Positions 37,300-49,809 of a stretch of 64,000 nt of DNA are shown here, piece by piece (position 1 is the stretch's first letter; each line of letters begins with the position of its first letter). Under the pieces are notes generated by a model. The model saw nothing but the letters and a program-made list of their open reading frames with translations. It was not told the origin of the DNA and did not search any database. Origin of the DNA: Umbilicaria muhlenbergii (Eukaryota; Ascomycota; Lecanoromycetes; Umbilicariales; Umbilicariaceae). Position numbers and translations under genes: made by a program. Location of the stretch: contig KK106983.1 of NCBI GenBank assembly GCA_000611775.1, positions 3,437,072 to 3,501,071 of the forward strand, read 5' to 3'.

Positions 37300-40200
37300 C
37301 TCATATTCTTTTGATAAAGGATTATCTCCTTCATTCTCTCTCATCAAGACATTCAGTTTTCTAACCTCTTCTCAGTCATCTTTAATGACAAAACCTGAGT
37401 AATCATGCCTGTCAAGAGCTTTCTTCTGCATGTTCATAAATCACGCCTTGTTGAACCTAGACTTGCTTTCATCCTCAAGATGAGCACTGAGGTTGATGAT
37501 GAACTCATTAATGAAGTTGATCAGGTCTGCCTGAATTTGCTTTAAAAAGATAATGATGTTGAGGAGGTCTCAGTCATCATTATAAGCCTGCTGAAGTGCT
37601 TCATTGATCATGAGCATCTGATGCATGATCTTTTTCAACTTGTTTTTCATTCATGTCACCTTTTCACTCATTACCTTCCTGATTGCCTTCTTCTCTGTCA
37701 TGTCATGATTTTTAAATATATTATTTAAAGATTGTTCTTCTGACCTGATGCTCATGCTCAACAGCCTCAGCTTCATCTCTGAGGGTTGATCTACTCTCAT
37801 TAAGCTCAGTAATGCTGATTCTTGCATGATCAGTCATGAGGTCTTCAGTTGAGCAGGCTTTTTAATCAACAGTGAGAGCTTCATGAACTGTACAAGTCCT
37901 AGGTGCTTACCTGACCTTAAGAACCTCATGATGATGATTATGTAATTAAATTTAAAATCTCCTTGAATGAATGACCTCTCACTTAAACTTCATTCACTTG
38001 CTTTTCACTTCTTTACCTTCTTTTTCACATCTTTCTTCAATATCACTGAATCTTCTTTCCTTGCCTCTGCCTCACTGATGAACTCATATTGATCTCATCA
38101 GATTTGATTATATCATCTGACTTCTCAATTTTCTTCATCAGACTGAACTTTAAGCTTGATGACTGAGCTCAGACTGTATCATATGACTTTAAGAGCTTCA
38201 TTTACATTAAAGTCTGCCTTGTATCAAGTCACTTGATTATTAATAATGAGCTGTTTCATCATCTGTTGCATCAGGTGATCAGTGAGCTTCACATTCATTA
38301 ACAGAGCTGTGTTTATGTCTTTCATGTCATATGAACTTCAATCAAACTCATGATAATAGATTGATCAGTTTGTAAAGTTCATGTTGATCAGAGTCTTCTT
38401 GCAACTCATGATGATGTTTCTTTCAATTGATCCTTCCTCCTTGTATATCTTCAGAATGTGAGATGAGCTTAAAATCTTGATCTCATCTTCTTGATTACTT
38501 TCTTTGATGATTGTTTTTGCTCTCTTCAGTTCAGGAATCTCAGTTGATGCAAAGTTGAAGTGATCATCCTTCTTTAACATCTTAAGTTTCACTGAATTAA
38601 ATTGAAGACCTGACCTCAATCTTGCTTCTCTTGAGGTGCAGGTAGGCTCTGAGGTAGAAGCTCATTTTGTGATGTCAATCAACTGAAATGTCATGAGATG
38701 AATGATGTCTGATGTTACATCATGAAGTGTATGAGGACTTATAAGCTGTGATGAGAGAATTCTTGATCAAGTTTCAGGCTTTGAACGTGTCTGAGCAGAT
38801 GAGTGATTGTTGATGATAAAGCTTGATGCACTGAGTTTCATTCTCAATGAGGTCATGCATAACACGGGCTTAATGAAGTTAAACTCATCTTTTTTTAATG
38901 CTGATGAAGTCAACACAAGGTATTCCTTGACTAATGAGGGCTGATTGAGTATGAGTAATGATCATGATTCTTTTGACGTGGAATGGCTCATCAGGTGAAG
39001 TGTATCAATTAGGTTATTAAATTTGACTGACTGAGCTGAGTGAAGCAGGTGATCTCATGACAGAGATGATATAATCAGCTCAGCATGATCTGATGTCTCA
39101 CTCATTGAGTGAGGTGAATTGAAATGTAGCAGAGGATGTTGAGTGAATGAGTTGTCATGAGGTGAGTTTTAACATGTGAGCTTGAACTGTCTTTTCTGAT
39201 GAGCTGTCATTTGCAAAAACTGGTAACTGAAGGTTAACAGGTGAGGTTGAACAGCAGATGAAGTTAAATCATTTGTTGAGGTTGATCTTGATAAGATAAT
39301 TATGTGCATGATATCAGAATTGACCTGACTTTGAGTAATCTCACTTTAATTGATTATATTCATTTTCTTCACAGTGATGTCCTGATCCTTGAGCTCATCT
39401 GAATCCTTTTTTTAAGATTCAGTAGTTGATTTCTTGCTGCTGTTCTCTTCATCACTTCTGTCTGTCAGCTCTTTAACCTCTTCACTCACTGTCATGTTCT
39501 TAAATGCTTCAGTGAGTTTGATGAGATCAGGTTCTGAGTTCAGCTCTCTCTTTCACTTATCATATAAAGCTTTAGCTGCTCTGAATTTAAAATCATAATC
39601 AGTCACACCTCCTCACATGACTGCTGAGACTGATTTGAAAGGTCTGAAAAGGTCATCACTCCTCACTCAGTAAATATTTAAATCATGCATCTCAGACAGC
39701 CTGATCCTCAGATCTGATGAAATTTGATGCTGAATGCACTTCTTCTCAGCATCACTCAGGAAGTAGTATAGATCATATAATAACAGTCAGTATGATGACA
39801 CAAGAGGAGTTATTCAGTTGCCTCAATAATTCTCTATCATTTGAAGGATTTTGCGCTCAGTTGCATGTGTATACTTCAGCTTTTCAGCTCTCACTGCGTC
39901 ATAAAGTGCACTTAAATCAAGCAGATCATTTAAGATCTTGCTTTTCATGAAGAGTCCTCTGAGGTTTAAGCTCATGTTATATGACTCTGATGTCATATCC
40001 TTCTCACGGGTGTTGAGTATTGTGAATTGATGATAATATTCATGCATATGCAAATAAAGTGATCTAATAAGCTTAAAATGAGGTTTCATCACCTGAGCAG
40101 GAAGTTGAATTTAATGAACTTATGTGACATGAGGTCAGACTGATCAGTATAACATCACTCACACTGATGTAAAGTGACAGTGAGGAGTTTTGTCTCATTC

Positions 40201-40320
40201 AACAGTTGCACTCTGATCACAAAGTCCTTTATGTCCACTGACAGTATGAATGATGTAAAGGAGAAGGGATCTCAAATTCATTTATTAAATTCACTCAGTG
40301 ACTCTGAGTGCTTTTGAGGT
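37300..40320 (-). pseudogene. unidentified long minus-strand gene, copy A
   Basis: Minus-strand frames with a coding look, interrupted mainly by TGA. The N-terminal part (about 40.32-39.8 kb) shares blocks with copy B: a VQLLNE/AQLLNE block followed by a FKL-(I/L)-SLYL/SIIL block. The C-terminal part (37.3-37.95 kb) is rich in charged coiled-coil-like sequence (HLEDESKSRFNKAWF, DDWEEVRKLNVLM). I do not recognise the family. Its partner sits on the other side of PRP28 in the same orientation, suggesting an old duplication. Confidence 0.4.
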
Positions 40321-40333
40321 TGAATGAAAGATT

Positions 40334-40757
40334 ATGAAGGAGTTTCATGCATCTGATTAATAAATGTTATGTCTCACTCCTGCTCATTTAAGGACTTCAT
40401 CTTTCACTGTAAATTTTAAAATGACTGCCAGATGATGAGCTATTGTTATAATGTATCATCATGATGAGAGTGTTGCTGAGAGAAGCAGAAGATAATGTCA
40501 TGAAGATTAAAAAAGTGTTCAATGAAAAGGATAATGAGAGGCAAGATGAAGGAGTTTCATGCATCTGATTAATAAATGTTATGTCTCACTCCTGCTCATT
40601 TAAGGACTTCATCTTTCACTGTAAATTTTAAAATGACTGCCAGATGATGAGCTATTGTTATAATGTATCATCATGATGAGAGTGTTGCTGAGAGAAGCAG
40701 AAGATAATGTCATGAAGATTAAAAAAGTGTTCAATGAAAAGGATAATGAGAGGCAAG
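40334..40757. repeat. 212-bp perfect tandem duplication
   Basis: Units 40334-40545 and 40546-40757 are identical by eye, in a neighbourhood where other repeats differ by many transitions. A third, diverged partial copy (ATGAGAGTGTTGATGAGAG) and a smaller duplication of AAGAGTGTTGATG... follow to about 40980. Either a duplication made after the mutation wave or an assembly artefact. Confidence 0.93.
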
Positions 40758-41020
40758 AAGAGTGTTGATGAAGTGAATTATGAGGTGATGCAGCACTGCT
40801 GATGATAACAAATTAATGAATGAGTTGTGATGAGAGTGTTGATGAGAGTAGCAGAAGGTGATGTCATGAAGATTAAAAAAAGTGTTTAATGAAGAGAATA
40901 GTGAGGGGCAAGAAGAGTGTTGATGCAGTGAGTCATGAAGAAATGCAGTGCTGCTGATGATAACAGATTAATGAATAATGAAAAATATCTGAATCACTGT
41001 TCTGCAACACTTGTAAGCAT

Positions 41021-41071
41021 GTTCAATGAATGATAGATGTGTTTATTGAATTAAACTCACATTCATTGAAC
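41021..41071. promoter_or_regulatory. phased dyad array 1 (period 20 bp)
   Basis: Three 11-bp dyads of form RTTYAWTGAAY start at 41021, 41041 and 41061, exactly 20 bp apart. It lies between gene A and the block holding PRP28. Function unknown; could be binding sites for a transposase or a regulator. Confidence 0.75.
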
Positions 41072-41589
41072 TGAATGAAAAGAACACATCAAGGGTGTGC
41101 ACTTTCTCAACAATTTTGATCATGACATGTTATCTTGATTGAGGTTCTGCTACATTAATATATGCTATCTGTTGAAACTGTGCAGGCAAGGAAAGCTGTA
41201 ATGTCATTAAAAAAGATTTAAAGAGTTGAAGTGTCTCTCAACTCACAGATATTCACATTGCACATTAATGAAAAAAGAGACTGATCATCATTCTGCAGAA
41301 ATTCTGAGTTTTTATTTTATCCTTTGTGCATTTCACTCTATAGTGATATAGTGAAGGCTCAATGTATCAGAACAGCTGTATCATCAACTTAAATACATTT
41401 GTGTAACCTTGATTATCAACTCTGAAGATACTTGCATCATGACAGTGAAACACCTGTATAATGTGAATGAGATCAGAAGAGTGATGTTAATTTTTAAGCA
41501 TCATGAAGACTTCTTTTGTTAACTTTAAGCTCAAGATGTTTCATGAGAAGGTGATCAGTTTTAGTAAGTATTCATTATAACTTTATGAC

Positions 41590-41970
41590 TGATGACATTC
41601 CTGATACTTCTTGCATGCTGAGAAGAGACTGATGGCTCAGGTGAAGCTCATATCATTTTAACTTTTAATGTTGTTAAATTACATTCACGTGCGTGACAAC
41701 CTGTAATCTTGAGTGAAGACTGATGACTTGAGCATTAATAATAAGACATAAAAGGCAACACCTGCATCTCATCAACTTCATGCTGATGAATTTGTGACTG
41801 TGTCTTGAAGACAGAGGGGTTCAAACTGTAGCAATGACATGATGTAGTCAGGTCAAGAAGTCTGTTCAGAATATTCCTCAAGATGATGATTGATGACAGG
41901 TGCTCAACAACATACATTGAATATACAAGCTTGTTGATGAGAGAACTTAATGAAAGGCTGTGCATATTTC
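41590..41970. repeat. dispersed repeat, copy 1
   Basis: About 370 bp, closely similar to 49810-50180 in the same orientation (shared GTGTCTTGAAGACAGAGGGG and CAAACTGTAGCAATGACATG). On the minus strand it reads openly (CHCYSLNPSVFKTQ) in both copies, so it may be a coding exon. Each copy lies 0.5-0.7 kb after a phased dyad array. Confidence 0.88.
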
Positions 41971-42689
41971 TTTTAATACCTGAACAACAATGAAAACTTT
42001 ATTAAGAATCAGTCATATATCTCTCATGTAGCAATTATTAACTGAGGATTAAAGTTTTAATTAAAGCCTTCTTTCAAGCCTTCTGCAGCATGAACAAGCT
42101 TCTCTCAGTTTTTAAAGTTATCAGGATCCTTGAGCTAGACATCATGTTAATAAGACTGTATCAGCATGAACAGCACATATATTATCAGACATATCACTTT
42201 AATGTTAAGCTTCTTAAGTTTCATATTCTCCTCCTCTGTACCACCAAAGCTGTAATCACTTATCACACAGAAAATCAGCACAGTGCTGTATGAGAAGTGA
42301 ATTACTGAGTAGTGAGGATGTCTGTCTAATGATGAGAAGTTATGATGCTGTAACATGAGTTGCTAATTCAGTTTTTTAAGCTCAGAGTGAAGCTGAAGAA
42401 GATGTAAAAGTTTCTTGTCTTGCTCATCTACAACATTTTAAGCAGTGAGTTCAGGCAGATGAGCAAGGTGAGGAACATCACTGATTAATTTATTTACACT
42501 TGATCTTACAGTATTTTAATCACATGAGTATAAAGTATATGTTCTGAGATGAGAGTGTCATGATCTTATCAGTTCTTTTAACTTGATAAATGCATCATTT
42601 TTAATCATCTTGCCTGAGGCCCTCCTGAAGGTCATGTTTTAAATAATAATATTATATGTGCTTATGATCACTGTCAGTCTCTTTTATCA

Positions 42690-43620
42690 GTGAAGCTGCT
42701 GTTATTCTTGATCTTCTTCTGTCTGCTGCCTTTTTATGATTTTTGTTGTGCTGCCTCATGTTTCTGAAGCTCCTCAGGAACCCTTGAGATTAATGACTTC
42801 ATTAACATTTGCTTAAAATCATATCTAAAGACCAAGTCAGTAAAATGCTCAAAAGTCACTGATCATTGATAAATAAATCTTACATAACATCAGCGTCCTC
42901 ATTGTCAAGGAACATAATAACAACATCACTCTTATCAGCATGACTTGTATGATCAATTCAATGCATGTAGCTCTTGATGTTTGTTGTCATGTTGAAGTTA
43001 ATCACAAGACTGATGTCTTGCACATCAATACCTTTATCAGTGAGATTCATAACAACCAGAACATCAGTAGTGCTGTTATGTATGAATGTCAGCACAGCCT
43101 CTCTCTGCTCTTATGTTTTATTATCATGAAGAGTGACTGATGAAAAGCTCATATGCTTTATGTCTTTAGCAACAGCATCACAGTTTCATTTGATATTAAC
43201 AAAAATGATGATTGAAGGTGTGAATTCTCTCAAAGATAATATCTTTAAAAGCTGTTTCTTCTTTTTATCTTCTTCATTGATGAATTCAATGCGCTGTTCA
43301 ATTGTTCTCACAGCCTCACTCATGTTATTTATAATAATGATAGCAGGCCTGTGTAGATATTTTCTGATGATGCACTCAACAGCTGAGGGCATAGTGGCTG
43401 TGTACATCATTGTTTGTTTATAATAATCTTTGTCACTTAAGTGCTGACTCATCACAATGACATCCTCAGCCTCTTCTGAGTTCAGCTTCATGTTTGCAAC
43501 AGGCAGGGTGTTCAGAATTTTATTAATTAATTTTTTAAAACTGAGGTCCTTCATGTTCTGCTCTTGAGGCTGATTAACTTTGAAGCATTTGCTGCTGCAA
43601 GATGAAGGTGTGATATGAGT
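42690..43620 (-). pseudogene. PRP28: PRP28 (DEAD-box splicing helicase) fragment with intron
   Basis: Minus strand. Covers the end of RecA domain 1 and RecA domain 2 of Prp28/DDX23, the U5 snRNP helicase that exchanges U1 for U6 at the 5' splice site. Blocks in order: KLINKILNTLPVANMKLNSE; motif III region QTMMYTATMPSAVECII, then RKYLHRPAII; SIIIFVNIK with NCDAVAKDIKHM; decayed motif V (VVMNLTDKGIDVQDISLVIN) and VI (H-IDHTSHADKSD); DNEDADV; then a 59-nt intron at 42825-42883 (GTAAG ... TACTGAC ... TTTAG) and YDFKQMLMKSLISRVPEELQ. Conserved Arg and Gly in motifs V/VI have become His, Asp or stop, so it is inactive. The DEAD motif and N-terminal half were not found. The intron shows a DNA-level copy, not a retrocopy. 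Confidence 0.9.
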
Positions 43621-43704
43621 GTAAAACTTATGATTATTTAAGCATATGTTTTCTTCACTGTAGTGAAGTCCTGAGCAGATGTCATAATGATAAATGCTTG
43701 TCAT

Positions 43705-44560
43705 GTTGTCTCCTCAGTCTTGAAGTAGTAGTCTGAATAACATCATTCATTTCATCATTTCTGCTTGTTGAATTCACATAACTGCTGTTACAGAGGTGTC
43801 ACTTTTTCCTTGATGTTGAAGCCTCACAATCAAGGTCATTAAGGTTCATGAATCTCATATCTTTCTGTGCAAACAGTGCTTGTGACTTTACTGTTGCTGA
43901 TCATGAGCGCTTCAAACTCTGTTGATTCATAACTTGAATGATGTTAGCTGACTGCTTGCAAGTATTAAAGTCAGCCTCACATTGAGCTTGAGTAATACAA
44001 CATGATGATGTTGTTTCTTGACTACATGATGATGTCATTTCTTGACTACTGTATCTGTGAGAGGATACCTTCAGCGTAGCAATATTCAGTGTGAGGCTGA
44101 TGATGTCAGTGATGATTTGTTGATTTCAATCATGATGATCTCATGCAACTGCCTCTTCACAATATGACAAGTGATCTTCACTCATGACTTTTATACATCT
44201 GAATCTCAACTCATAAGACTTCAAGGTAACTGTTTCATTTCATTTAAAGTGAGTTGATTACATGTAATTCAACCTTCACTCTTATCTTATCATAAATTCT
44301 TGAAATTGAGCCTGAACAACATAAAAATTGTGACTCAGCTTGTCAAAGTTTTCAATAATGACTGCCTGCTCTGCTTGAACATGATTTATATCATCATGCA
44401 GTTTTTTCTCTTGTACTCTTCTTTCTTGTTTAAGATCCTCTCTTCAACTTAAATACTGCAATCATCTTCATGTTTCTGAATCTTGCTTGAGTAGTGACTT
44501 CATATCACACATCAACTGACCTCATTTTAAATCACACTGATAATATCAAGGTGGAAGTGC
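43705..44560 (-). other. coding-like minus-strand interval upstream of the PRP28 fragment
   Basis: Frames such as NTCKQSANIIQVMNQQSLK and MRFMNLNDLDCEAST are visible but match nothing I know, including the N-terminus of Prp28. It may be the fragment's former upstream part, too diverged to read, or another gene. Confidence 0.25.
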
Positions 44561-44711
44561 GGCTGTAGTAATATGTAGAGTGATTGTGATAAATGATTGA
44601 TAAATGCAACAAGACTACTAATTCAATTGAGTGAGCAGACAGTGAGTAAGTGAGATAAAACTTTACTGACAAGTATCTTAATTGCATGCATTCATGCAAT
44701 TGAAGTTTTAT

Positions 44712-44766
44712 GTTCATTGAATCACATTTTGTGTTCATTGAACTGTGATTTCATGTTTAATGAACT
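44712..44766. promoter_or_regulatory. phased dyad array 2 (period 21-22 bp)
   Basis: Dyads GTTCATTGAAT (44712), GTTCATTGAAC (44733) and GTTTAATGAAC (44755), with a weaker copy near 44690. Lies between the PRP28 block and gene B. Confidence 0.75.
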
Positions 44767-44999
44767 GAGTACCACCCCTGTTTGTTGACGTGTTATGATA
44801 TGTGAGGAATCTCAAAACTAACGCTTTTAAATTACAGTAACTTAAAGAGGGCTCAGTTTGTATATCTGATGTTATGTTTCACATACATGAAAAAGCACAT
44901 CACTGACTTTGTTATTAAGTGCTGATACTTCATGACACAATTATAGAAAACAATTTCTAATCTTGAGTGTATGCTTGCATTGTGAATTATGATATGTTA

Positions 45000-47900
45000 T
45001 CTGACTACTCAAGATAATGCTTTAACACTCTCATATGATATTCACCTGCCTCAGCCCTTCTGATAGCTTATCTTTTGATGCAATGATTTATAATTCATCA
45101 TTGATGTCATCCTGCAAGCCCTGTTGAAACACATCTTCAGTCATCATCTTTGTGTCAAGGGTTAAGTTCATTAATCACATTCAATGATGCTGATGATCAT
45201 ATATGACCCTCTTTATGTTTGATGCTTAACATTGAATTACATATGTTAATATTGACTGCTTCTGCTCAATCTGATTGACCTGTTTCTTCACTTGTTGTTG
45301 ATCATGTTTCATTCATTCAGGTTCAAACTGAACCTGTATTCAGGTCTTGTGCAGTGTATAATTTACATCAATAAGTTTCATCATCAACACAATGTAAGTT
45401 GATGATCTTTCTTTTAAATGAGCTGTCAACATCATGAGCTTCTTCTGAAAGAGGTTCATGATCTTCATTATCTTAGTTTTGAAGAGATTTTCATGCATTA
45501 ATGTTGACTGTCCTTCAATAACATTGCAGAGGAACTGCTTCATGATCAGCTGTCAGCACAATAATCAAGATCTTCATCATTAACACTGTTTCATCAGCAG
45601 AGAAGAGTTAGCCGGTTCACAAAAGTGAACTTACTCAGTATAAAATTAAAGTGCTGATGAGGAACATGCAGCAGAATATTATTTTTTCACCTGCATCTCA
45701 TTCTTCTGTGATGAGGTGATGTATAATTGCAGCTTTTAAGAAGTTCTCCTTGTCCTTAATTGTCATCATCAGCACTTCATAAGAAGAGTTTGCTGAACTC
45801 TGCAGCTCATATAATTGATTTAATATCATTTTTGCTCACCTGTTGTCCTGAATCTCCTCAGCAGTTCAATTCAAGTCTTTCATGATGAGATGCACCCTCA
45901 ACAAGAGTCAGGAACTTAAAATTCTCATTTTTCATACTCACCTGATTCATTGTTTCACATTTATTTTCAGAGTGTCTCTCTTGAAGCCTTAAGTCACCTC
46001 TCATTTCATCACTGCAACTCAGTGCTTCTTCATCATTTTTAAAAAAGCTGTTATCACTGATTTGTTGATCATTTCATGAAACTGCTCTGATAAGCTGCAG
46101 CTGATAACAACATGCATGTTTAAAATATGTTCAGTAAGTGAGTTACTGAAAAATTTAAATGTCTTCACTGATCTCTTTAATCATAAGGTTGAAATCATCT
46201 TTTAAATGTTGATTATGTATTCTGATGCAGTGAGTCAGCCTCTCTTATCACTGTCTTTAATGATGTGTTGATGCTTCTTTCCTAGCGCTACAAGTGCCTG
46301 AGTTGTACACATGTGAAGGTTCATGCAGTGAGCCTGTTTTTCTTTTCACACAAACATTAAAGTTTTCATCATTCATGATTCATCCTGTAACATTCCTGCT
46401 CAATGCGTCATCTGAGCAGAGAATTGCTCAAATGATGTCTTCATCAGGAATTACTTATGTGAGATAAGACTCTGTCTCAATGTCAGGATGAACCTTACAG
46501 CAAATGAACTTACTGAGTATTAAGTATACACTTCATTAATGATGACTCAACCTCAGCATAGCTGTCATTCTACTCATCATTGTGAAGGCTGTTTGCTTCT
46601 GAGTGTTGATCTTGCAGGAGTAAATCAATGTTCAAGTTTTTTCATGACATGCTCAGGATAACTCTCTGAGGTGATGACACAAATCAGCTTTGATTATTTA
46701 AAGATAATTCATTTTGAGTCCTTCAGTTTTGTTGCATCAAGGAGTTGAGGTGTAATCAGAGAATGATTTATCTCTGAAAGAGCTGATGTGATCTTGTTGA
46801 GTTTTGAATCCTCATAGGCGTGTCAGATCTGTCACTCAAAATGAGAATCTTATAGATTTAGATGTATCACACACATATTCATTCACTGTGGCATCAGGGC
46901 AGCAGGCATCAGAATGAGGTTCAATCCTTTAATGAGGATTATCTGACTGACTGAGCTTATATTCATGCAAGAATATTCAATCCTGTAGGCATTTCTGAAT
47001 GAACAGATAAATTTAAGTTGTTGCAGCACCTTCTTCATGCCTCATGTGAGGTGTAAATCAGTTCATTTCTCCTTTCAGGCAGACTTGATGCTGTGATGAG
47101 TAATCTTCAAGATTCACATTAACATGATTAAGGTTAATTGCTCAACAGTTTATCACTTAGTTAATGACATGAGTGCAGTGTGTACTGAATTGTTGCAAAC
47201 CTTGTTGAGTCTCATGTCATCTGCATTTCAACCCCCCCCCTGCCAACATTTCATCTTCATCATGATGAATACCTCAAATGCTTGGTATGAGTACATGAGG
47301 GATTTCAACTCAGTGATTTTAATCTTGTCATTGTCAGTCACCTTGAGAGGGTTGTGATAAAATAAGTGAGCACAGTCTTTTCAGCACTCTTGAGATAAAT
47401 GTTCAGTCATGATAAAGTTGATATTCTTATACATTTTATGAGTTTATATTAGTTAGTGAGTTAACTCATCACATGAATTGACACTTACTTTTCAACATTA
47501 AGAAGTTTCTCATCCTCCCTCATATTGATGTTTTAATCATCATTTGTGTTCACATCTTCCTGCCTCTCTGTATTGTTGATCTCAATACTCTTAATCATAA
47601 ACTTCAGCTCATGACTTTTGACCTCTCACATGTTCTCAGTAATTTTTAGTACTTTCTCAGTGCTCTTGTTCTGACTGATATTTACAACATCCTCATCAGA
47701 ACTTTCTTCATCAGTTGAAATAATCTTCATTTAATGCAGTCTTCTTCATCTGCTTTCTTGTTGACTACTTCCTTGATCAATATTGTGTTCACTCAGTGAT
47801 CACTTTAATGATGATTTAGGAGGGGAGGGCTCTTGAGAAGTCTGAAGAGAGTTTATAAACAGAGTCAGCAATCATATCATTCACTCCTCAGGAGGATCAA

Positions 47901-48750
47901 GCTTATCATGAGAGGCTGATGATGAATGAATGTTAAACACAGCAGTTGATAAGCCTCTGACTCATGCATCACTGATGACTGCTTTGAGAAGTCTGGCGCT
48001 GTTGACACTCACAATATGATCAGTGAAGGAGTACTCAATTCAGTGTGTGATAATGTACTCAAGGTCAGTCATCAAGATAATTGATCACAACTTGAAATCA
48101 ACCTGTGAAAGAGGTGTTCAATCAGGGGTCAGATTGTTCAGGATGATATCATTAACACTGATGTAAAAAATAATGAAGAGTTTTCCCTCATTTAACAGTT
48201 GTGCTGTGATCTCAAAATTTTTCATGTTCACTGAAACTGCTGATGATGTTGAGGAGAAAGGGGTTTTAGATCAGTATGCATCAAATTCACTCAACAGCTT
48301 AAGAGGCATTTTAGATTTAACTGAAGGTTATGAAGCAGATTGATGCATCTTGTTAACAGATGCTTTATCACTCTTCTGTCTCTTTCAGTACTTCATCTTG
48401 CATCATTGATTGTACAGCACTCATCTGATGATGAATTTGAGCATGATGAAGATGAAATTATCAGAGTATTGAGTTCAGATATCATGATGAAGTTCAATCA
48501 GGATTGCAATCATTGATTTCAGCATTTACTGATTGAATGCACTCTTCAATTTCTTCTGCTCTGAGTGATTCTTGATCATGTACTTCTTGATTGTGTTGTT
48601 GATCTCTTTCATATGATCATCTGTGAGTCAAGAGATCATCTTCCTGATCTCTGTCAGGTTTTTGTACTCTGAAATTTCTTCATTGACTCAGTCCTCATTA
48701 TGTAATAGAGCCGTGACTCTCTTTGAATTCTCAGCTGACATATTAGAGTT
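45000..48750 (-). pseudogene. unidentified long minus-strand gene, copy B
   Basis: Minus-strand frames stay open over long stretches apart from TGA codons (for example around 46.86 kb: SDACCPDATVNEYVCDTSK). The start lies near 48.3-48.7 kb; an N-terminal block (SEFDAYWSKTPFSST, then NFEITAQLLNEGKLF) is related to copy A. Toward the C-terminus (45.34-45.54 kb) there is a 67-codon open run with coiled-coil character. Family unknown. A run of nine or more C at about 47232 is unusual for this DNA. Confidence 0.4.
45615..45630. other. perfect inverted repeat GTTCAC-AAAA-GTGAAC
   Basis: A 6-bp-arm inverted repeat whose arms contain the GTTCA/TGAAC half-sites of the phased dyads, with a 4-bp spacer. 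Single occurrence; may be chance. Confidence 0.4.
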
Positions 48751-48802
48751 AAAGGTGAGGTAAGAGGTGAGGTGAAGTGAAGTGATGTATTCATCAAGCT
48801 TA

Positions 48803-48870
48803 ATTCATTAAACTGTGTGATGTTTAATAAATTTTATGACATTCAGTGAATTATGATCTGTTCAATGCAT
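48803..48870. promoter_or_regulatory. phased dyad array 3 (period 19 bp)
   Basis: Dyad-like 11-mers start at 48803, 48822, 48841 and 48860, exactly 19 bp apart: ATTCATTAAAC, GTTTAATAAAT, ATTCAGTGAAT, GTTCAATGCAT. Immediately upstream (minus-strand sense) of gene B. Confidence 0.75.
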
Positions 48871-49500
48871 AAGTGAGAGTTTCAATAAGGAAAGAAGAGT
48901 CTTGAGGAAGAAAGATGAATGTTGAGTGAATAAACATGTAAAGCATCAGACAAATACATGAATTGTGAAGACATGTTGAGGCAGAAAGAAGAAGACTGAT
49001 GAGTATAAAAAAGAGAGCAAGCTTACAGTGTTAAGGCAGAAAGAAGAAGATGCACAGTTTAATGAATTATATTACATTCAATGAACTATGCTTCATTCAA
49101 TGCATAAGTGAGAATCTCAAGAAGGAAAGAAGAGAGTCTTGAGAAAAAAAGATGATGTCAAGTGAGTAATCAAGAAGACATCAAACAAACATGTGAATTA
49201 TAAAAAAGTGTTGAGGCAGAAAGAAGAAAACTGATAAGTAAAAAGAAGAAGACAAGCTTACTGTGTTAAGAAAGAAAAAAGAAGATTGATGAGTAAAAAA
49301 AAAAAAACAAACTTACTATCTTGAGGAAGAAGAAGAAAGAAGACTGATGAATAAAGAGAAGTTGAAAAAGAGGAAGAAAGAAGATTGATGAGTAAAGAGA
49401 AAACAAGCTTACTTGACTTAACAACTAAATAAGTTAATGAATGAAGAGAGAAAGAAAGGAGATGTGTGATGAATAAAAAAAAAGACAAGCAGTGTTAATA
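48870..49500. repeat. purine-rich tandem repeats with dyad array 4
   Basis: Tandem units of about 220 bp, then shorter units around AAGAAAGAAGA-TGATGAGTAAA and ACAAGCTTACT. Array 4 is embedded: dyads at 49057, 49076 and 49095, exactly 19 bp apart (GTTTAATGAAT, ATTCAATGAAC, ATTCAATGCAT). The open frame on the minus strand here is a repeat translation, not a gene. Confidence 0.8.
49057..49105. promoter_or_regulatory. phased dyad array 4 (period 19 bp)
   Basis: Three dyads at exact 19-bp spacing. Probably a tandem copy of array 3 together with its purine-rich flank. Confidence 0.75.
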
Positions 49501-49809
49501 AAACTGTTAAGCAAGTAAGTGAATGTAGATATGCACATGAAATGTAGATGCAGTGTAACATGAATATGAAGCATGAAGCAAACTTGAATGCTCTGTGTCA
49601 CAGAATCATTAATTCTGATTTAAAACTTTATTCTGCATGTGAGGCTTCTTTCATGAGGCACATGATGTATCATCATCTTCAAGAACAGTCACTGATGATT
49701 TTACACTCAAATATCTTCATAACATGCTTGTTACAATGTAAATTCATGCTTAAAAATCACTCATCTTATCTCCTCTGTAGTCATTGCAACTTCACTGTCA
49801 ATGATGTTC

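Noticed and set aside
42690-43620. PRP28 as a live gene
   Set aside because: Motifs V and VI have lost their conserved Arg and Gly residues, several stops interrupt the frame, and the DEAD-box half is missing.
42690-43704. Helitron or other transposon helicase
   Set aside because: The blocks TATMP, IIIFVN and LKQMLMKS-ISRVPEEL are specific to Prp28/DDX23; no Rep or Pif1 motif was seen.
47225-47245. Run of C at about 47232 as a G-quadruplex site
   Set aside because: A single homopolymer of about ten C is more likely a sequencing or slippage feature; no spaced runs are present.
49258-49488. 76-codon serine/phenylalanine/leucine-rich minus-strand frame
   Set aside because: It is the complement of purine-rich tandem repeats; low complexity and no domain.
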